12,835 bases of DNA from an uncultured Collinsella sp. (GTDB lineage: Bacteria; Actinomycetota; Coriobacteriia; Coriobacteriales; Coriobacteriaceae), in contig CATZIG010000035.1 in assembly GCA_958419975.1 (NCBI GenBank), positions 1 through 12,835 of the forward strand, in the 5' to 3' direction. Positions 1-6,150 of this stretch are shown piece after piece. Position numbers and translations under genes: made by a program. The notes below the pieces were generated by a model. That model was not told the DNA's origin. It saw only the letters and a program-made list of their open reading frames with translations, and searched no databases. Numbering within the stretch: the stretch's first letter is position 1; every line of letters begins with the position of its first letter.

Positions 1-18
1 TCGTCTAGGATCCCCTAT

Positions 19-87
19 AAGTTGCGGTGAAATAGTTCCTAAATCCAGCCTTCTGGCTCTTAAACAAGAACTATTCCACCGCAACTT
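19..87. repeat. Long inverted-repeat element, copy 1
   Basis: Left arm 19-38 (AAGTTGCGGTGAAATAGTTC) and right arm 68-87 are complementary at 19 of 20 positions, with a 29-base loop. The one exception is an A/C mismatch on the plus strand; read on the minus strand it becomes a G-U wobble, so an RNA hairpin would be fully paired from that strand. A run of six T follows on the plus strand, so this copy could also terminate a gene lying left of the window. A second copy lies at 3704-3772, and 28 bases (17-44 and 3702-3729) are identical between them while the loops differ. It could be a dispersed REP/MITE-like repeat or a conserved terminator family. Confidence 0.75.
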
Positions 88-132
88 TTTTGAGTGGTTT
101 CGTAGATCATAAGTCGCGCAAATAGTCAAGTC

Positions 133-362
133 ATACCTGTTTGAACAAAGTAGAGGCAGTACAAGCGCATTCGCGCTTGCCAAAATCGATATTAATGAAC
201 AGCCTGTTTGTATCTGTAAAATGCATGGCTTGATGTGCGACGCCTTGGCGTGTAATGAGTCAAAAAGCAGTAAAGTAATCAACTTGTAACAAACCTAGAC
301 GTTTAAACAAATAAACCAACCTTTTGCGAATTTAGCTATAATTCCACAAACCAAACAGGTAT
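133..362. promoter_or_regulatory. Operator-like inverted pair upstream of manX
   Basis: ATACCTGTTTG at 133-143 recurs as its exact reverse complement at 352-362. A shorter direct copy, CCTGTTTG, is at 203-210. The downstream copy lies just after the -10 box at 337-342, where a repressor would block transcription start; the two upstream copies could support looping or activation. A separate hairpin (CAAGCGC, loop ATTC, GCGCTTG) sits at 162-179. That these are regulator sites is inference; no regulator gene is in the window. Apart from these sites and the inverted-repeat element, bases 1-412 hold no gene that I can see. Confidence 0.4.
337..342 (+). promoter_or_regulatory. -10 box of the man operon promoter
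   Basis: A perfect TATAAT lies 71 bases upstream of the manX start codon. No good -35 hexamer is found 16-18 bases upstream, which suggests dependence on an activator. No GG-N10-GC sigma-54 signature is visible, unlike many Firmicutes man/lev operons. Confidence 0.5.
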
Positions 363-412
363 ACTTCCTTAATGTCGTGTAGGAAATACGTAGACAAAAA
401 GGAGGTTATGTG

Positions 413-1402
413 ATGGTAAGTATTGTTCTTGCTAGCCACGGGGACTTGGCTGCTGGAATCAAGCAGACGGGCTCGATGGTCTTTGGCGATCAGCCGTCTG
501 TAGCCGTGGTCTCGCTCGAGCCGAGCATGGGCCCCGACGACTTCCGTGCCAAGGTCGAGGAAGCAATCGCTTCCTTCGAGGACCAGGAGCAGGTGCTCTT
601 CCTCGTTGATCTGTGGGGCGGCACGCCGTTCAACCAGATCAGCGGGCTCATCGAGGGCCACGATTCCTGGGCTATCGTCACCGGTGTCAACCTGCCTATG
701 CTCATCGAGGCATATTCGCAGCGCTTTGACGCAAAGAACACTGCACATGCGATCGCAAAACATCTCGTGACTGAGGCTAAGGCTGGCGTGCGCGTCAAGC
801 CCGAGTCTCTGGAGCCCGAGGAGAAGAAGCCGGCTACGGCCGCCGCTGCTCCTGCAGGCGCCATTCCTCCGGGAACGGTCATCGGCGACGGGCACATCAA
901 GATTGCCCACGTCCGTATCGACACCCGTCTGCTGCATGGTCAGGTGGCCACCACGTGGACCAAGCAGATCAACCCCAACCGCATCATCGTGGTTTCCGAC
1001 GGCGTTGCTCACGACGAGCTCCGCAAGACCATGATCGAGCAGGCTGCCCCTCCGGGAGTCCATGCCAACGTCGTTCCCATCAAGAAGATGGCCGAGGTCG
1101 TCAAGGACACGCGCTTTGGTGACACCAAGGCCATGCTGCTCTTCGAGAACCCGCAGGATCTGCTCAAGGCCATCGAGGCCGGCGTCGACATCAAGGAAGT
1201 CAACATCGGTTCCATGGCTCACTCCAAGGGCAAGGTCGTCGTCACCAACGCCGTCGCTATGGGCGATGACGATGTCAAGACTCTCGAGGCCCTCAAGGCC
1301 AAGGGCGTCAAGTTCGAGGTCCGCAAGGTTCCTTCGGATTCCTCCGAGGATCTCGACGCCATGTTGAAGAAAGCTAAGGCCGAACTGGCCGCTCAAGCAT
1401 AG
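413..1402 (+). CDS. manX: Mannose-family PTS fused EIIAB subunit
   Basis: Cytoplasmic phosphotransfer protein of a mannose/fructose/sorbose-family PTS. It takes phosphate from HPr on the IIA domain, moves it to the IIB domain, and passes it to the sugar at EIICD. The IIA domain spans about residues 1-130, with the active His in the N-terminal SHGD motif (His9). An Ala/Pro/Glu-rich linker follows at about 130-160, and the IIB domain carries its active His in RLLHGQVAT (His175). At 329 residues it matches the usual length of fused ManX proteins. I prefer ATG 413 because AAGGAGG ends at 405, giving seven bases of spacing; the adjacent GTG at 410 is possible. It is the first gene of manXYZ, 18 bases before manY. 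The exact sugar cannot be told from sequence. Confidence 0.95.
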   Translation: MVSIVLASHGDLAAGIKQTGSMVFGDQPSVAVVSLEPSMGPDDFRAKVEEAIASFEDQEQVLFLVDLWGGTPFNQISGLIEGHDSWAIVTGVNLPMLIEAYSQRFDAKNTAHAIAKHLVTEAKAGVRVKPESLEPEEKKPATAAAAPAGAIPPGTVIGDGHIKIAHVRIDTRLLHGQVATTWTKQINPNRIIVVSDGVAHDELRKTMIEQAAPPGVHANVVPIKKMAEVVKDTRFGDTKAMLLFENPQDLLKAIEAGVDIKEVNIGSMAHSKGKVVVTNAVAMGDDDVKTLEALKAKGVKFEVRKVPSDSSEDLDAMLKKAKAELAAQA

Positions 1403-1420
1403 TAAAGGAGGGTCCGATAC

Positions 1421-2239
1421 ATGTCTGCAATCACTATTCTGCTTGTTGCGATTGTCGCGTTGCTTGCCGGTATGGAAGGCGTTCTGGATGAGTTCCAGTT
1501 CCATCAGCCGCTCGTGGCATGCACGCTTATCGGTCTCGTAACCGGTCACCTTCAGGAGGGCATCCTCCTGGGCGGTTCGCTTCAGATGATGGCCCTTGGC
1601 TGGGCTAACGTCGGCGCCGCCGTCGCGCCTGACGCCGCTCTGGCCTCGGTCGCCTCTTCGATCATCATGGTGCTCGCCCTCAACGGCGGCGCTACCGATC
1701 CGTCGAAGGCCGTTACCGCCGCTATCGCCGTCGCTGTCCCGCTGTCGGTCGCTGGTCTGTTCCTGACCATGATCTGCCGTACCCTGGCTACCGCTATCGC
1801 TCACGCCATGGACGGTTGCGCCGAGAAGGGCGACTTCGCCGGCATCGAGCGCTGGCAGTACATTGCCATCCTTATGCAGGGCCTTCGTATCGCCATTCCG
1901 GCAGTGCTTCTGTGCATCATCCCGGCCGAGGCAGTTACCAACGCGCTTAACGCTATGCCCGACTGGCTGTCCGGCGGCATGGCTGTCGGCGGCGGCATGG
2001 TCGCTTCCGTCGGTTACGCCATGGTCATCAACATGATGGCCACCAAGGAGACCTGGCCGTTCTTCATCCTCGGCTTTGTCCTTGCTGCCATCCCTCAGCT
2101 CACGCTGATCGCCCTTGGCCTCATCGGCATCTCCCTTGCCCTCATCTACCTTGGCCTTAAGGATCTGGCCAAGCAGGGTGGCGGCATGGGCAGTGGCTCC
2201 GGTGACCCGCTCGGCGACATTCTGAACGATTACGAGTAG
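1421..2239 (+). CDS. manY: Mannose-family PTS EIIC permease subunit
   Basis: Integral membrane subunit that forms the sugar-translocating channel together with EIID. The 272-residue protein is mostly hydrophobic helices. Its N-terminal half contains the family signature region: QPLVACTLIGL at about residues 28-38, then the LGGSLQ, GWANVGAA and APDAALAS segments. A short hydrophilic Gly-rich tail ends it. A strong AAAGGAGG lies ten bases before the ATG, and the gene follows manX closely in one operon. Length and motifs fit intact family members, and nothing looks broken. Mannose is the commonest substrate assignment, but glucosamine, fructose, sorbose or N-acetylgalactosamine cannot be excluded. 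Confidence 0.95.
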   Translation: MSAITILLVAIVALLAGMEGVLDEFQFHQPLVACTLIGLVTGHLQEGILLGGSLQMMALGWANVGAAVAPDAALASVASSIIMVLALNGGATDPSKAVTAAIAVAVPLSVAGLFLTMICRTLATAIAHAMDGCAEKGDFAGIERWQYIAILMQGLRIAIPAVLLCIIPAEAVTNALNAMPDWLSGGMAVGGGMVASVGYAMVINMMATKETWPFFILGFVLAAIPQLTLIALGLIGISLALIYLGLKDLAKQGGGMGSGSGDPLGDILNDYE

Positions 2240-2255
2240 GAGGGGAGTGATACAT

Positions 2256-3176
2256 ATGGCAGAGAACAAGATTCAGCTCACCAAGGCTGACCGCAAGAAG
2301 GTTTGCTTCCGTCATCAGTTCCTTCAGGGCTCGTGGAACTACGAGCGTATGCAGAACGGCGGCTGGTGCTTCGCAATGATCCCTGCGATCAAGAAGCTCT
2401 ACACCAGCAAGGATGACCAGATCGCCGCTCTTAAGCGCCACCTGGAGTTCTATAACACCCACCCCTATGTTTCCGCCCCCGTCATTGGCGTTACCCTCGC
2501 TCTCGAGGAGGAGCGCGCCAACGGTGCTCCGATTGACGACGTCGCCATTCAGGGCGTCAAGGTCGGTATGATGGGCCCGCTCGCCGGCGTCGGCGACCCC
2601 GCCTTCTGGTTCACCCTTCGCCCGATTCTGGGCGCTCTGGGCGCTTCCCTGGCCCTGTCCGGCAGCATCGCCGGTCCGCTGCTGTTCTTCTTCGCGTGGA
2701 ACATCATCCGTTACGCCTTCCTGTGGTACACGCAGGAGTTTGGCTACAAGGTCGGCTCCTCCATCGCCAAGGACCTCTCCGGCGGTCTGATGGGCAAGGT
2801 CACCGAGGGTGCTTCCATCCTGGGTATGTTCATCATCGGCGCCCTGGTCGAGCGCTGGGTGTCCATCTCCTTCACCCCGGTCGTCTCCAAGGTCACGCAG
2901 TCTGCTGGCGCCTTTATCGACTGGGCTAACCTGCCCTCCGGTTCTGAGGGTGTCAAGGAAGCACTGACGATGTATAACTCCATCGGTGCTAACGCCCTTG
3001 ATCAGGTGAAGGTCACCACGCTTCAGGCCAACCTCGATCAGCTCATCCCCGGCCTTGCCGCCGTGTGCTTGACCCTGCTGGTCTGCAAGCTCCTCAAGAA
3101 GAAGGTCAGCCCGATCGTCATCATCCTGGCTCTCTTCGCCGTCGGCATCATCGGTCGCGTCTGCGGCTTCATGTAA
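2256..3176 (+). CDS. manZ: Mannose-family PTS EIID subunit
   Basis: Membrane partner of EIIC, found only in the mannose-family PTS. The N-terminal cytoplasmic region carries the family hallmarks QGSWNYERMQNGGW and a following FAMIPAIKKLY; the middle has GPLAGVGDPAFWFTLRPI, the conserved GVGD signature, then membrane helices to the C-terminus. I chose ATG 2256 (306 residues, starting MAENK). The in-frame GTG at 2247 lies only three bases after AGGAGG, too close for normal initiation. It starts 16 bases after manY ends and is surely co-transcribed. A strong hairpin lies downstream at 3233-3268. Confidence 0.95.
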   Translation: MAENKIQLTKADRKKVCFRHQFLQGSWNYERMQNGGWCFAMIPAIKKLYTSKDDQIAALKRHLEFYNTHPYVSAPVIGVTLALEEERANGAPIDDVAIQGVKVGMMGPLAGVGDPAFWFTLRPILGALGASLALSGSIAGPLLFFFAWNIIRYAFLWYTQEFGYKVGSSIAKDLSGGLMGKVTEGASILGMFIIGALVERWVSISFTPVVSKVTQSAGAFIDWANLPSGSEGVKEALTMYNSIGANALDQVKVTTLQANLDQLIPGLAAVCLTLLVCKLLKKKVSPIVIILALFAVGIIGRVCGFM

Positions 3177-3232
3177 GCACGCTTCGGCTTAAGACCGAGA
3201 GTTACTAGGCAAGGGCTTTTGAGCCATTGAAA

Positions 3233-3280
3233 CGGACCGCACCCGGTGGGTACACTGGATGCGGTCCGATTGTTTTATTT
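3233..3280 (+). terminator. Terminator-like hairpin between manZ and manO
   Basis: CGGACCGCA (3233-3241) pairs perfectly with TGCGGTCCG (3260-3268). Inside it CCGGTG pairs with CACTGG through one wobble. The T-rich ATTGTTTTATTT follows. The hairpin ends 28 bases before the manO start, so manO would be expressed by read-through or from its own promoter, at a lower level than manXYZ. Confidence 0.75.
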
Positions 3281-3296
3281 GGAGGGCGAGGCGCGC

Positions 3297-3695
3297 ATGG
3301 CGCAATCTCAGAACAACACGGTCGATCTGGCAACGCCGGCAACCTGCCTGATGGGGCTTACCAGTCACGGTAACGTAATGGTGGGCAATAAGGCGTTTGA
3401 GTACTATAACGAGCGCAATCCCGAGGATTATATTCAAATCCCGTGGGACGAGGTCGACTATATTGCCGCCGAGGTATTACGCGGTACCAAGAAGATCACG
3501 CGTTTTGCCATCTTCACCAAGGACAACGGTCACTTTACGTTTTCGACGCGCGACGACAAAGAGACGCTTCGTGCGGTCCGCAAGTACGTCGACGAGGACA
3601 AGCTCGTGCGTTCGCCCGACTTTATCGATGTGACGGCCAAGGGTGCCAAGAGCATCCCCTCCGTTATCAAAAACCTCTTCCACAAAGGTAACTAG
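3297..3695 (+). CDS. manO: DUF956 family protein (ManO)
   Basis: Small cytoplasmic protein of the DUF956/ManO family, which is regularly encoded beside mannose-family PTS operons and is thought to modulate them; its biochemical role is not established. The 132-residue product has early ATCLMGLTSHGNVMVG and YNERNPEDYIQIPWDEV segments and a basic C-terminus, matching the family's usual size of about 120-130. ATG 3297 is chosen because GGAGGG (3281-3286) lies ten bases upstream; an in-frame GTG at 3246 would start inside the terminator hairpin and has no ribosome site. It ends just before the second long inverted-repeat element. Confidence 0.88.
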   Translation: MAQSQNNTVDLATPATCLMGLTSHGNVMVGNKAFEYYNERNPEDYIQIPWDEVDYIAAEVLRGTKKITRFAIFTKDNGHFTFSTRDDKETLRAVRKYVDEDKLVRSPDFIDVTAKGAKSIPSVIKNLFHKGN

Positions 3696-3703
3696 CTCCT
3701 CAT

Positions 3704-3772
3704 AAGTTGCGGTGAAATAGTTCCTAAATACGGCTTTAGATGCTTCAGACAGGAACTATTCCACCGCAACTT
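3704..3772. repeat. Long inverted-repeat element, copy 2
   Basis: Arms 3704-3725 and 3751-3772 pair at 21 of 22 positions, with the same single A/C exception as copy 1 at 19-87. The outer 28 and 20 bases are identical to copy 1, while the 25-base loop differs. There is no T-run on the plus strand here. It sits between manO and the tRNA gene, so the pair of copies brackets the man operon. Confidence 0.75.
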
Positions 3773-3811
3773 CGAAGTCTAGTCATGCGACGTATTGCGA
3801 TGCAGTAAATC

Positions 3812-3820
3812 TGCTACACT
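3812..3820 (+). promoter_or_regulatory. Extended -10 promoter of tRNA-Arg
   Basis: TGC followed by TACACT forms an extended -10 box that ends ten bases before the tRNA 5' end. A TTGCGA at 3795-3800 is only 14 bases upstream, short for a -35, so the extended -10 may do the main work. Confidence 0.4.
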
Positions 3821-3830
3821 AGTACAACAT

Positions 3831-3906
3831 GCCTCCGTAGCTCAGGGGATAGAGCACCGCTCTCCTAAAGCGGGTGTCGACGGTTCGAATCCGCCCGGGG
3901 GCACCA
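3831..3906 (+). tRNA. tRNA-Arg (anticodon CCT)
   Basis: A 76-base cloverleaf with encoded CCA. The acceptor arm GCCTCCG pairs with CGGGGGC (one wobble). The anticodon stem CCGCT/AGCGG encloses loop CTCCTAA, giving anticodon CCT, which reads AGG. The T-loop GGTTCGAATCC is standard. Its 3' half is a typical integration target for tyrosine recombinases, and mobile-element genes start right after it. No second copy of its 3' end is visible in the window. Confidence 0.97.
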
Positions 3907-3915
3907 GAAAAATCG

Positions 3916-3956
3916 CAGGTCAGGAGTTAATTTTGCTTCTGACCTGTTCTGGTTTT
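3916..3956 (+). terminator. Hairpin terminator after tRNA-Arg
   Basis: CAGGTCAGGAG (3916-3926) pairs with CTTCTGACCTG (3936-3946) through one wobble, with a nine-base AT-rich loop. TTCTGGTTTT follows. It lies ten bases after the tRNA and probably ends its transcript. Confidence 0.55.
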
Positions 3957-3987
3957 AGGGCTAAGAACTGCTTTTGTTTGTAAATCT

Positions 3988-4011
3988 GGTAAGTAAATAA
4001 TTTAACTTACC
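3988..4011. repeat. AT-rich inverted repeat
   Basis: GGTAAGT (3988-3994) and ACTTACC (4005-4011) are perfect reverse complements around an AT-only spacer. It may be a protein-binding site belonging to the same control or attachment region as the CCATTTTGG repeats that follow. Confidence 0.4.
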
Positions 4012-4034
4012 GAGTTTTCCACTGAAAACAGGAA

Positions 4035-4202
4035 ATCACCATTTTGGGGATAAAAAGTTTTCAACAGCCGTTAGCCGGTTCCATTTTGGTGAAGCGCTTC
4101 CTCAATTTGGGTAAAAAATTTCACCATTTTGATGATTCGGCTGCTTTGAGTTTTTGATAAAAATGCCTGTTCAGAAGCTTGCGCTGTACCCATTTTGGTG
4201 AA
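4035..4202 (+). repeat. Four phased CCATTTTGG palindromic repeats
   Basis: A 17-base imperfect palindrome, roughly TTCACC-ATTTT-GGTGAA, occurs at 4035-4051, 4077-4093, 4120-4136 and 4186-4202, with a weaker half copy near 4101-4114. Centre-to-centre steps are 42, 43 and 66 bases. The first two equal about four helical turns, so the bound faces would align. The region is AT-rich and lacks genes from the tRNA to the XRE gene (3907-4355). Possible roles are arm-type sites of a tyrosine integrase next to the attachment site, replication iterons, or repressor operators. The pattern is seen directly; the role is inference. Confidence 0.7.
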
Positions 4203-4237
4203 ACCAATTAATAGAGAAATATACTATAAAGATATAG

Positions 4238-4269
4238 GGACGGCGATGCCGTCCTCTTCGCTCGCGAAG
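4238..4269 (-). terminator. Paired GC hairpins downstream of the XRE gene
   Basis: GGACGGC-GAT-GCCGTCC (4238-4254) and CTTCGC-TC-GCGAAG (4256-4269) are two perfect adjacent hairpins. Read on the minus strand they follow the XRE gene, and the sequence after them is CTATATCTTTATAG, a weak U-rich tail. They could terminate the XRE transcript. The base composition here is sharply more GC-rich than the preceding 300 bases. Confidence 0.35.
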
Positions 4270-4355
4270 CTCGCTGCGCGGCCACGTACCGTGTCCTTGC
4301 CGCCGGCTGTGCCGTCGATTGATTCGCTCACTGCGTTCGCTGATTGATTGATGGA

Positions 4356-4604
4356 CTAATCCGTTTTCTCAGTCACACCAGTCATGAGTGCAGCGATTGT
4401 CATGTCGAATCCGTTAGCAATTTTACAGAGGTTAGAAAGACTGACATTTCTTCGTCCGACCTCTATCGAGGCGTAGTAAGACCTGTCCATGCCGATGCGA
4501 TTCGCAAATTGTACTTGAGAGTAACCAGACTTTGATCTTAATTCTTTGCAGCGTAGACCAAAGGATCGTTGTAGCGGCGAGATATCCATGACAAAAAGAG
4601 TCAT
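4356..4604 (-). CDS. XRE-family HTH transcriptional regulator
   Basis: Small Cro/CI-type DNA-binding protein. The helix-turn-helix core is LRCKELRSKSGYSQ, then FANRIGMDRSYYASIEVGRR, then LSNLCKIANGFDM, a full single XRE domain with almost nothing else (82 residues). I favour ATG at 4604: a TATACA box ends seven bases upstream, so the mRNA would be leaderless, as is common in actinobacteria; no Shine-Dalgarno precedes any candidate start. Alternatives are ATG 4589 and TTG 4625. It is divergent from the surface-protein gene, and its promoter overlaps a perfect 13-bp inverted repeat, so it may repress both itself and that gene. Its AT content is higher than that of its neighbours. Confidence 0.85.
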   Translation of the reverse strand: MTLFVMDISPLQRSFGLRCKELRSKSGYSQVQFANRIGMDRSYYASIEVGRRNVSLSNLCKIANGFDMTIAALMTGVTEKTD

Positions 4605-4645
4605 GGATTGTTGTATAAAAGCCAACGGACTATATACAACAATCC
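4605..4645. promoter_or_regulatory. Symmetric divergent promoter/operator
   Basis: GGATTGTTGTATA (4605-4617) and TATACAACAATCC (4633-4645) form a perfect 13-bp inverted repeat with a 15-base spacer. Each arm contains TTGTAT in one direction and TATACA in the other. This gives a -35/-10 pair with a 16-base spacer on each strand: plus, 4611-4616 and 4633-4638; minus, 4639-4634 and 4617-4612. The two promoters occupy the same DNA face to face, so polymerases must compete. Arm symmetry also fits an XRE dimer-of-dimers operator. Confidence 0.6.
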
Positions 4646-4728
4646 CAGTTAAGGCGCATAATTATCTCTATTGGACAGCACTCTGATGCCCAGTCGGATA
4701 GGGCACGGAAAAGGAATGGAACAGCACA

Positions 4729-6150
4729 ATGACCCAGGGAAAGCATTTCGCTGCCGGTGGCGATCACTTCGCCGCACTGCCAAGCAAAAAGATTCACGCC
4801 CCGAAGGGGATCGCGCGTCTGACCGTCACCGCGGCGACCATGGCCGCCATGACCGGATCGAGCCTCATCTCACCGTTCGCGGCATTCGCCCAGACCGGTG
4901 ACGGGACCACGCAGCACCCCGCCGTGATGTCGCCGATCGCCGCCCATGCCGGCGCGGCATCCGGTACCGGTGCGAAATCCGCCGCACAGACCATCGCGGA
5001 CCTGCAGAAGGCAGTCGACGAGGCGAAGGCGAAGGAGGACGCCGCCAAGGCATCCTACGATGAGGCCGCCGGCCCCTACAACGAGGCGGCTTCCGCCCGC
5101 GACCAGGCCAAGGCATCCTACGATTCTGCAGTCAGCGCCGGTACGGCAGCCGACCGAGCGGCGATGGACGAGTACGCCCGTCAGGTCGCGGAGGGCAAGG
5201 ACGCCGCCGATGCCGCCGGCAAGGACCTCGAGCAGGCGAAGGCGGGTCTCGCAGACGCCAAGGCGGATGCATCCGAGAAGGACGAAGCGTACCAGTCCGC
5301 CCTCAAGGCGGCCCAGGATGCCAAGGACGCCCTCGATAAAGCCAAGGCAGATGCCGTAGGCGCCACCCCGGAGGCAATCAGTGCCGCCGAGCAGGCCGTG
5401 CGCGACGCCCAGGCTGACGTGGACAGGGCACAGGCCGAACTGGACAACGCCAACGCGACGCTTGCCGATGCCCAGTCCAAGCTGGTTGCGGCCCAGTCTG
5501 CAAAGGATTCCGCCGATGCCGTCCTCGCCGCAGCCCAGCAGAACAAGGACGAGGCGGATGCGAATGCCGCAGCCGCCAGCGCCGCCTACGAGAAGGCGAA
5601 AGCCGACCTCGCCGCAGCGGAGGCAGGCGCCAGCGGTCCGGAGTACGATGCCGCGAAGCAGAAGGTCGCGGACGCGGAGGCAACCCTCGCCGCCGCACGA
5701 GAGGCACAGTCCCAGTGCGAGACCGAGCTCGAGCAGGCACAGTCCGCCGCAGCAACGGCACAGACCGAGCTGAATGATGCCCAGGCGGCCCTCTCCGTAA
5801 AGCAGCAGGGCGTCACGGATGCCGAATCCGGCGTGAACGCCGCCCAGTCCGCCCTCGATGCCGCGAAAGCCGGCCTCGATGCGGCCAAGCAGGCGAATGC
5901 CGACGCCGTCGCCAAGCTGGACGCCGCGAAGCAGGCTGTCAAGGACGCCGAGGCCGCCAAGGCGGCCGCCGACGTAGAGCTTGCGAACGCCAAGGCCGCA
6001 AAGGATACCGCAGACGCCGCCGTGACCGCCGCGCAGCAGAAGGTCGACGAGGCCCAGGCGAAACTGATTCCGCCGACGCGCAGCTCAAGCAGGGAGCCAT
6101 CGGCTTCTTCCGTGCCATGGGTGCCGAAGACGCAGTCAACATCATCCTGA
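4729..6150 (+). CDS. Coiled-coil surface protein, N-terminal part (frameshifted)
   Basis: N-terminal portion of a large cell-wall protein. Residues 1-54 form a long signal peptide: a basic n-region, hydrophobic LTVTAATMAAMTGSSLI, and an AFA cleavage site near residue 54. Residues 70-445 are a repetitive Ala/Lys/Asp/Glu/Gln coiled coil built of AAKADL-, DAQAAL- and EQA-type heptads with no Gly/Pro breaks of note. From about residue 447 the frame runs into Ile-Pro-Pro-Thr-Arg-Ser sequence unlike the rest, then stops; the coiled-coil and CAP sequence continues in the -1 frame. Restoring one base near 6065 would give a single protein of about 1123 residues together with the 6117-8099 ORF. The start ATG 4729 has a weak GGA eight bases upstream. 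Expression is probably driven by the symmetric promoter at 4605-4645. Confidence 0.8.
   Translation: MTQGKHFAAGGDHFAALPSKKIHAPKGIARLTVTAATMAAMTGSSLISPFAAFAQTGDGTTQHPAVMSPIAAHAGAASGTGAKSAAQTIADLQKAVDEAKAKEDAAKASYDEAAGPYNEAASARDQAKASYDSAVSAGTAADRAAMDEYARQVAEGKDAADAAGKDLEQAKAGLADAKADASEKDEAYQSALKAAQDAKDALDKAKADAVGATPEAISAAEQAVRDAQADVDRAQAELDNANATLADAQSKLVAAQSAKDSADAVLAAAQQNKDEADANAAAASAAYEKAKADLAAAEAGASGPEYDAAKQKVADAEATLAAAREAQSQCETELEQAQSAAATAQTELNDAQAALSVKQQGVTDAESGVNAAQSALDAAKAGLDAAKQANADAVAKLDAAKQAVKDAEAAKAAADVELANAKAAKDTADAAVTAAQQKVDEAQAKLIPPTRSSSREPSASSVPWVPKTQSTSS

Noticed and set aside
300..360. Sigma-54 promoter for the man operon
   Set aside because: No GG and GC pair at -24/-12 spacing was found; a TATAAT box is present instead.
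332..2269. 645-codon minus-strand open frame opposite manX-manY
   Set aside because: It is antisense to two certain PTS genes, has biased Asp/Gly/His/Arg composition and no domain; it is a by-product of GC-rich codon use.
3795..3983. 62-codon plus-strand frame across the tRNA gene
   Set aside because: It is a translation of the tRNA sequence and its flanks, with no ribosome site.
6055..6075. Programmed -1 frameshift joining the two surface-protein parts
   Set aside because: No X-XXY-YYZ slippery heptamer or downstream stem is visible, and the internal copy at 7131-7142 points to loss of one G.
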